Assembly: GCA_910575245.1 (NCBI GenBank) | Contig: CAJTEN010000038.1 | Span: 1 to 38,583 of the forward strand | Origin: Clostridia bacterium | GTDB taxonomy: Bacteria > Bacillota > Clostridia > Lachnospirales > Lachnospiraceae | Length of the DNA stretch: 38,583 nt | Reading direction: 5' to 3' | In this document: piece after piece, positions 34,555 to 38,583 of the stretch | Layout: each line of letters begins with the position of its first letter | Numbering within the stretch: the stretch's first letter is position 1 | Made by a program: the position numbers and the translations under genes | Notes under the pieces: generated by a model | What the model was told of the DNA's origin: nothing | What the model saw: the letters and a program-made list of their open reading frames with translations, nothing else | Database searches by the model: none

Positions 34555-34591
34555 TACCGTACCGTTGCATAAAAATAGAGGAAATGGGAAC

Positions 34592-34630
34592 AATAAGACA
34601 AAGCATGCGCAGTGTTTTGTCTTATTTTTT
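34592..34630 (+). terminator. intrinsic terminator closing the arg/binding-protein run
   Basis: AATAAGACAAA (34592-34602) and TTTGTCTTATT (34616-34626) form a perfect 11-bp stem, followed by TTTT. The A-rich left arm makes it usable in both directions. Confidence 0.9.
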
Positions 34631-34668
34631 GTGCACTGCGGATAATCGGATTTTGAAAGGGGTATCGT

Positions 34669-35100
34669 ATGTTGGGATTTTTCATCGCGCTGTTATCGGG
34701 CGCACTCATGAGCGTGCAGGGGGTATTTAACACACAGGTGACGAAAACCTCCGGAATCTGGGTGGCAAATGCTTTCGTACAGTTTACGGCGCTGCTGGTA
34801 TGCCTGGCAGCCTGGCTTGCCACGGACAGGTCTTCCTTTACGGCATTGTGGAAGGTTGAGCCGAAGTATATGCTTTTAGGAGGTACGATCGGCGCTTTCA
34901 TCACATATACGGTGATCAAGGGAATGGAGATGCTTGGACCGGCGAAATCCGTTATGGTCATCGTGATTTCACAGCTTATTGTCGCCTATCTGATTGAGCT
35001 GTTCGGTTTGTTCGGCGTGGAGAAACAACCGCTGGAGATGCGTAAAATCATCGGAATGGGAGTCGCCATAGCCGGAATTGTGATTTTTAAGTGGACATAA
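34669..35100 (+). CDS. small DMT-superfamily membrane protein (YdcZ/DUF606-like)
   Basis: This is a 143-residue protein with five predicted membrane helices. It opens MLGFFIALLSGALMSVQGVF and ends VAIAGIVIFKWT. PKYMLLGGTIGAFITYTVI and GPAKSVMVIVISQLIVAYLI match the YdcZ/DUF606 branch of the drug/metabolite transporter superfamily. Half-size proteins of this kind work as homo- or heterodimers. Only one copy is present here. It is preceded by GAAAGGGG and by a strong terminator, so it is a separate unit. The substrate is unknown. Confidence 0.82.
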   Translation: MLGFFIALLSGALMSVQGVFNTQVTKTSGIWVANAFVQFTALLVCLAAWLATDRSSFTALWKVEPKYMLLGGTIGAFITYTVIKGMEMLGPAKSVMVIVISQLIVAYLIELFGLFGVEKQPLEMRKIIGMGVAIAGIVIFKWT

Positions 35101-35179
35101 ATGTTAATTTCCTTTACAATGGAAATACAGTGCATAGCGGGAACTTCCTGGAAGGATGACAGAGTCCGGAAAGGAAACT

Positions 35180-35998
35180 ATGTGTGATCAAATAATAAAA
35201 CTGATGTTTGCATGTGTTTTTATGGCATGTATTTTATGCGGCTGTACCCGCAGAGAGCAGCTGCTGCTGGATACGGAACGCAGCAGGCTGTCCGCAGAGG
35301 AGACAGCAAAAGCGGAGCAGGACGGCTTGACAGATGAGAGTACGGCAGACGGGGCCGTCCCGACAATGCAGCATTCGGATGTGCCGGAAGACGGTGGACA
35401 AGATGAAGCGGTCCGGAGTGTAGACGGATCGATGCAGGAAGCAGCGAACGGACAGCAGACTCAGTCTGAGGACGGCTTGACGATCTGTGTACATGTCTGC
35501 GGGGCGGTGGAGAATCCGGGAGTCTATGAACTGCGGGAAGGCAGCCGGGTGTTCGAGGCTGTCAGGGAGGCCGGCGGATTTACCGCAGAGGCGGATGACA
35601 GCTATGTGAATCAGGCACAGCAGCTGACGGACGGCGTCAAGCTGGTAATCCCCACCGTGGAACAGGTGAAGGAGACTGCCGAAGGCGGAGAAAGTGGTTT
35701 GGCAGAGATGGGGATTGTCGAAGGGGATAATGCCGTACAGTCCGGCGGTTATGGCGTGAATGCCGGAAATAACAGCACGGACGGGACGGAGTCTGGACCG
35801 GACGGCAGGATCAATATCAATACGGCTTCTGAGGCACAGCTGTGTGAGATTCCGGGAATCGGAGCCACAAGGGCGGCCGCTATCGTGGCGTACAGGCAGC
35901 AGGCCGGCGGGTTTGCTTCTACGGAGGATATCATGAAAGTGAGCGGTATCAAGGAAGGAACTTACGAGAAGATCAAAGACAGAATTACAGTGAATTAA
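35180..35998 (+). CDS. ComEA-like lipoprotein with SLBB and helix-hairpin-helix domains
   Basis: This is a predicted surface protein of about 272 residues. The start at 35180 follows GGAAAGG; an earlier in-frame ATG (35156) is less likely. The signal segment ends in ILCGC, giving lipid-acceptor Cys22. A long acidic, Gln/Glu-rich linker follows. An SLBB domain (ICVHVCGAVENPGVYELR, then EAVREAGGF) comes next, then a ComEA-type helix-hairpin-helix DNA-binding domain at the C-terminus (INTASEAQLCEIPGIGATRA, then VSGIKEGTYEKIKDRI). ComEA binds incoming DNA in competence. Here a lipid anchor replaces the usual membrane helix, and no comEB or comEC lies beside it. Confidence 0.85.
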   Translation: MCDQIIKLMFACVFMACILCGCTRREQLLLDTERSRLSAEETAKAEQDGLTDESTADGAVPTMQHSDVPEDGGQDEAVRSVDGSMQEAANGQQTQSEDGLTICVHVCGAVENPGVYELREGSRVFEAVREAGGFTAEADDSYVNQAQQLTDGVKLVIPTVEQVKETAEGGESGLAEMGIVEGDNAVQSGGYGVNAGNNSTDGTESGPDGRININTASEAQLCEIPGIGATRAAAIVAYRQQAGGFASTEDIMKVSGIKEGTYEKIKDRITVN

Positions 35999-36066
35999 GG
36001 TAACAGGAAGATACCTTTACTGTTACGGATCAGAAATAATGTTATGAGCAGGGGCGTGCGCAGGAA

Positions 36067-36753
36067 ATGGGACAGAGAGTATTAGTGGTTGATGATGAGA
36101 AATTGATCGTGAAGGGGATTCGTTTCAGTTTAGAGCAGGACGGCATGGAAGTGGATTGTGCTTATGACGGTGAGGAAGCGCTGGAACTGGCGAAGAACAA
36201 CACATATGATATGGTATTGCTGGATGTGATGCTGCCTAAGATGACCGGGTTCGAAGTATGTCAGCAGATACGGGAATTTTCCAATGTACCGATTGTTATG
36301 CTAACTGCTAAAGGCGAGGATATGGATAAGATCCTGGGTCTGGAATATGGAGCCGATGATTATATTACCAAGCCTTTTAACATTCTGGAGGTCAAGGCGC
36401 GGATTAAGGCAATCATGCGCAGGACTGCCAGAGGAAATGAAGGCAGGGATACGGCCAGGGTCGTGGAGAAAGGCGGCATGCGTCTGGTATGTGACAGCCG
36501 GAGAGTTTATATTGATGACAAGGAGATTAATTTGACAGCCAAGGAATTTGAGGTGCTTGAACTGCTGATGAAAAACCAAGGCAAAGTATACAGCAGGGAG
36601 AATCTGTTGAAACTCGTCTGGGGCAATGATTATCCGGGTGACGTCAGAACTGTGGATGTACATATCAGAAGACTGAGAGAGAAGATTGAGAATACCCCCA
36701 GCGAGCCGGTCTATGTACGTACTAAGTGGGGTGTAGGATATTATTTTGCTTAA
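36067..36753 (+). CDS. OmpR/PhoB-family response regulator
   Basis: This is a 228-residue regulator. The receiver domain has D9/D10, phospho-acceptor D53 in MVLLDVMLPK, switch Thr in MLTAKGE and Lys in YITKPFN. The winged helix shows NLTAKEFEVLELLM and ends TKWGVGYYFA. The arrangement is closest to the PhoP/WalR/ResD group of Firmicutes regulators. It overlaps its kinase by 8 bases. The adjoining ComEA-like gene is on the same strand, 68 bases upstream, and could be in the same unit. Confidence 0.92.
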   Translation: MGQRVLVVDDEKLIVKGIRFSLEQDGMEVDCAYDGEEALELAKNNTYDMVLLDVMLPKMTGFEVCQQIREFSNVPIVMLTAKGEDMDKILGLEYGADDYITKPFNILEVKARIKAIMRRTARGNEGRDTARVVEKGGMRLVCDSRRVYIDDKEINLTAKEFEVLELLMKNQGKVYSRENLLKLVWGNDYPGDVRTVDVHIRRLREKIENTPSEPVYVRTKWGVGYYFA

Positions 36754-38215
36754 ACATAAACTGCGTAATATTAAAATTCTAAGAAGTCTGAAATCAAGAA
36801 TCTTTCTGTTCCTGCTCATTGTAGGGCTGGTTCCCTGTATCAGTATGCGGTACGCGATTCTTCAGAATTATGAGCAGCGTGCCGTTAATGTGAAGATTTC
36901 TGATGTTTCCACACAGCTTCGGATTCTGGCCAACCATTTAATTACCTATCATTATCTGCAGGATACCTCTTCCGAAGTGATCAACGCCGAGCTGGACCAG
37001 TTGTCCAGTCTTTATGACGGGCGTGTTCTGGTAATCAATAATGATCTTAGGATTGTAAAGGACACATATGGGATCAGTGAGAACAAGACGATTATTTCAG
37101 AGGAAGTGGTACGCTGTATCAAAGGGGAAAATACCAGCCGGTATGACCGGAACAACGGCTATGTGGAGCTGACGATTCCGATTACCGAGACAATCGCGCT
37201 GGGCGGCGGGACTGACAACATAGAGCGGAAGGAGATTGTGCGGGGAGTCATGCTGGTGAGCGCATCTACAGACAGCATCAGCGTGACACTGGATATTCTG
37301 AGCCGTAAAGCGTTGATTGTGGAGGTCATTGTTATTCTTGCAATGGTTATTGTGGCAATTCTGGCAGCCAAAGTACTTATCAGACCTTTTGAGAAGATCA
37401 CGGAGGCGCTTAACCAGGCGCAGGAAGGTTATACGAATGATCCGATCTCTGTAACGGACTGTCTGGAGACGGAGCATATAGGCGATGCTTTTAACAGGGT
37501 ACTGGGCAGGATGAAGATGCTGGATGATTCCAGACAGGAGTTTGTATCCAATGTGTCGCATGAATTGAGGACGCCCATCACTTCCATGAAAGTACTGGCA
37601 GATTCTCTGGTCAGCCAGAAGGATGTGCCAGTAGAATTGTATCAGGAGTTTATGGCGGATATAGCCGAGGAGATCGAACGTGAGGATAAGATTATAACGG
37701 ATCTGCTGTCGCTTGTCAGAATGGACAGGACGGCTGCGGATATGAATATCACGGAGGTGGATATCAATGCGCTGGTGGAGTTAATCATGCGCAGGCTGCG
37801 CCCTATTGCGCAGAAAAGGGACGTGGAAGTGGTGTATGAGAGTGTCCGGCCTGTCATGGCAGCTGTGGACGAAGTGAAGCTGACGCTGATTTTATCCAAT
37901 TTGGTTGAGAATGCCATTAAGTATAATAAGGAGCACGGGTGGGTCAGAGTCAAGCTGGATGCTGACCATCAATATTTTACGGTGGAGGTGGCCGATTCCG
38001 GCGTGGGTATTCCCGAAGAGAGTATGGATAATATTTATGAGAGATTCTACCGTGTGGACAAGTCCCGCTCCAGAGAAATCGGAGGTACGGGACTGGGTCT
38101 TGCCATTACCAGAAGCGCTGTTCTGATGCACAGAGGTACGATTAAGGCGGAGAGTATTGAAGGAGAGGGAACGACCTTTACCATCAGAATACCGTTGAAG
38201 TACATTCCGGTGTAG
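36746..38215 (+). CDS. membrane sensor histidine kinase, partner of the second regulator
   Basis: This is a 489-residue kinase that starts at TTG 36746, overlapping the regulator stop by 8 bases. No nearby ATG exists, since the first internal Met is residue 36 or later. It has membrane helix 1 (about residues 18-36), an extracellular domain of about 145 residues, membrane helix 2 (about 188-210) and HAMP. The HisKA phospho-acceptor is H272 in NVSHELRTPITSMK. The HATPase domain has NLVENAIKYN, DSGVGIPEE and GGTGLGLAITRS. Together with the upstream regulator it resembles PhoR/ResE-type systems. The signal is unknown. Confidence 0.9.
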   Translation: MLKHKLRNIKILRSLKSRIFLFLLIVGLVPCISMRYAILQNYEQRAVNVKISDVSTQLRILANHLITYHYLQDTSSEVINAELDQLSSLYDGRVLVINNDLRIVKDTYGISENKTIISEEVVRCIKGENTSRYDRNNGYVELTIPITETIALGGGTDNIERKEIVRGVMLVSASTDSISVTLDILSRKALIVEVIVILAMVIVAILAAKVLIRPFEKITEALNQAQEGYTNDPISVTDCLETEHIGDAFNRVLGRMKMLDDSRQEFVSNVSHELRTPITSMKVLADSLVSQKDVPVELYQEFMADIAEEIEREDKIITDLLSLVRMDRTAADMNITEVDINALVELIMRRLRPIAQKRDVEVVYESVRPVMAAVDEVKLTLILSNLVENAIKYNKEHGWVRVKLDADHQYFTVEVADSGVGIPEESMDNIYERFYRVDKSRSREIGGTGLGLAITRSAVLMHRGTIKAESIEGEGTTFTIRIPLKYIPV

Positions 38216-38263
38216 AAAGAACGGACCGGGCAGATTCTGTAACAGAGAAGCCGGAGGCTGAAC

Positions 38264-38452
38264 CAATGTCATTAAGTTAAGCCGGACGCGCCTGACATGA
38301 TAGGAATCTCCTAAGGACGCGCTTTCGCTCGGTTCCAAACGCAGCGGTACTAAATTCGTGGAAAACCTCATTAAGTACCGGCGTTTTCCTACGGTCCTAA
38401 GGAGAATCCTATCATATCAGACGCTGTGTATAGACTTAACTAAATGACATTG
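38264..38452. mobile_element. 189-bp MITE-like element with 10-bp target duplication
   Basis: The terminal repeats CAATGTCATTAAGTTAAG (38264-38281) and CTTAACTAAATGACATTG (38435-38452) match at 17 of 18 positions. They are flanked by a direct repeat GAGGCTGAAC (38254-38263 and 38453-38462); an 11-bp duplication with an extra G is equally possible. Inside, long imperfect arms (for example GATAGGAATCTCC against GGAGAATCCTATC, and CGGTACT/AGTACCG) make nearly the whole element one hairpin. There is no coding capacity. The long duplication and CA...TG ends would suit IS4/IS231-type transposases, which is inference from memory. Confidence 0.85.
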
Positions 38453-38501
38453 GAGGCTGAACTGTTACTAAGATCTTGTTGAATGAAAAAGTATTTTAAT
38501 C

Positions 38502-38518
38502 CCCCATCTGAGATGGGG
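38502..38518. other. hairpin in the terminal non-coding stretch
   Basis: CCCCATCT (38502-38509) and AGATGGGG (38511-38518) are perfect complements around one base, folding in practice as a 6-bp stem with a 5-base loop. It could be a leader hairpin or the structured end of an element continuing past the window. Confidence 0.4.
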
Positions 38519-38570
38519 AGAATGGAATAAGCCGTAGCGTTGCCTAGAGTACCAAAATAAAAACCTCCAA

Positions 38571-38579
38571 TGATATAAT
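38571..38579 (+). promoter_or_regulatory. extended -10 promoter at the window edge
   Basis: TGATATAAT contains a perfect TATAAT (38574-38579) with a TG one base ahead, the extended -10 form that tolerates a poor -35. It would transcribe rightward out of the window. The gene served cannot be seen. Confidence 0.35.
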
Positions 38580-38583
38580 GAAG

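Noticed and set aside
36000..36026. GTAACAG/CTGTTAC inverted repeat after the ComEA-like gene as a terminator
   Set aside because: Only 7 bp with a 13-base loop and no T-run.
1..38583. CRISPR array, tRNA, rRNA, or riboswitch
   Set aside because: No regularly spaced repeats, no tRNA-like TTCRA arms with acceptor pairing, no rRNA motifs and no familiar aptamer core were seen by eye; a covariance-model search would be decisive.

Overview
The window looks like a chromosome segment of a low-to-mid GC Clostridia, most probably a Lachnospiraceae gut commensal. The clues are strong AGGAGG-type ribosome binding sites, a YesM/YesN-controlled glycan locus, an argCJBD cluster with Firmicutes-type proteins, and several short palindromic non-autonomous elements. 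The assignment is inference from gene content; no rRNA or marker gene is present.

Layout. (1) 125-3152: an OmpR-type regulator and its histidine kinase, a clean intrinsic terminator, then a lipoprotein of unknown function. (2) 3256-6877: a convergent unknown gene on the minus strand, then a geranylgeranyl-reductase-like flavoprotein, an AraC regulator and a small cupin. A 101-bp palindromic element sits between the flavoprotein and the AraC gene, and its last bases form the AraC start codon. (3) 6878-7692: a decayed patch holding a truncated XRE regulator that keeps its promoter, and a 163-bp terminal-inverted-repeat element with a perfect 8-bp target duplication and a cloverleaf-like set of internal stems. 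(4) 7693-21790: a glycan utilisation locus. YesM kinase and YesN regulator precede a solute-binding lipoprotein, two permeases, a YicI-like GH31 enzyme, a GH38 alpha-mannosidase and a zinc alcohol dehydrogenase. An AEC-family carrier follows. The genes abut or overlap, which suggests one operon after the terminator at 10910. The transport ATPase is not encoded here. (5) 21791-24439: a degraded accessory strip with a headless ORF behind an intact-looking promoter, an ABC half-exporter, a Uma2 pseudogene and a transposase remnant (probably IS1380 family). (6) 24440-32939: arginine biosynthesis. argG on the minus strand is divergent from argC, and the shared region holds two good sigma-A promoters and an ARG-box-like palindrome. 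argC is separated from argJ, argB and argD by a dCMP-deaminase-like gene, an acetyltransferase, a second copy of the 101-bp element and a coiled-coil protein. (7) 32983-38215: an orphan membrane-anchored binding protein with an acidic insert, a terminator, a small DMT-type membrane protein, a ComEA-like SLBB/helix-hairpin-helix lipoprotein, and a second OmpR/histidine kinase pair. (8) 38216-38583: a 189-bp element with 18-bp terminal repeats and a 10-bp target duplication, then an untranslated stretch with a hairpin and a promoter-like -10 at the window edge.

How it works together. The central locus reads as import and cleavage of a mannose- and alpha-linked-sugar-containing oligosaccharide, sensed by YesM/YesN. 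The arg block makes arginine from N-acetylglutamate through the ArgJ cyclic route. The most unusual material is the set of three short palindromic element types, two of them with exact target duplications and one that has remodelled a regulatory gene's start. I saw no rRNA, tRNA, CRISPR array or complete insertion sequence.
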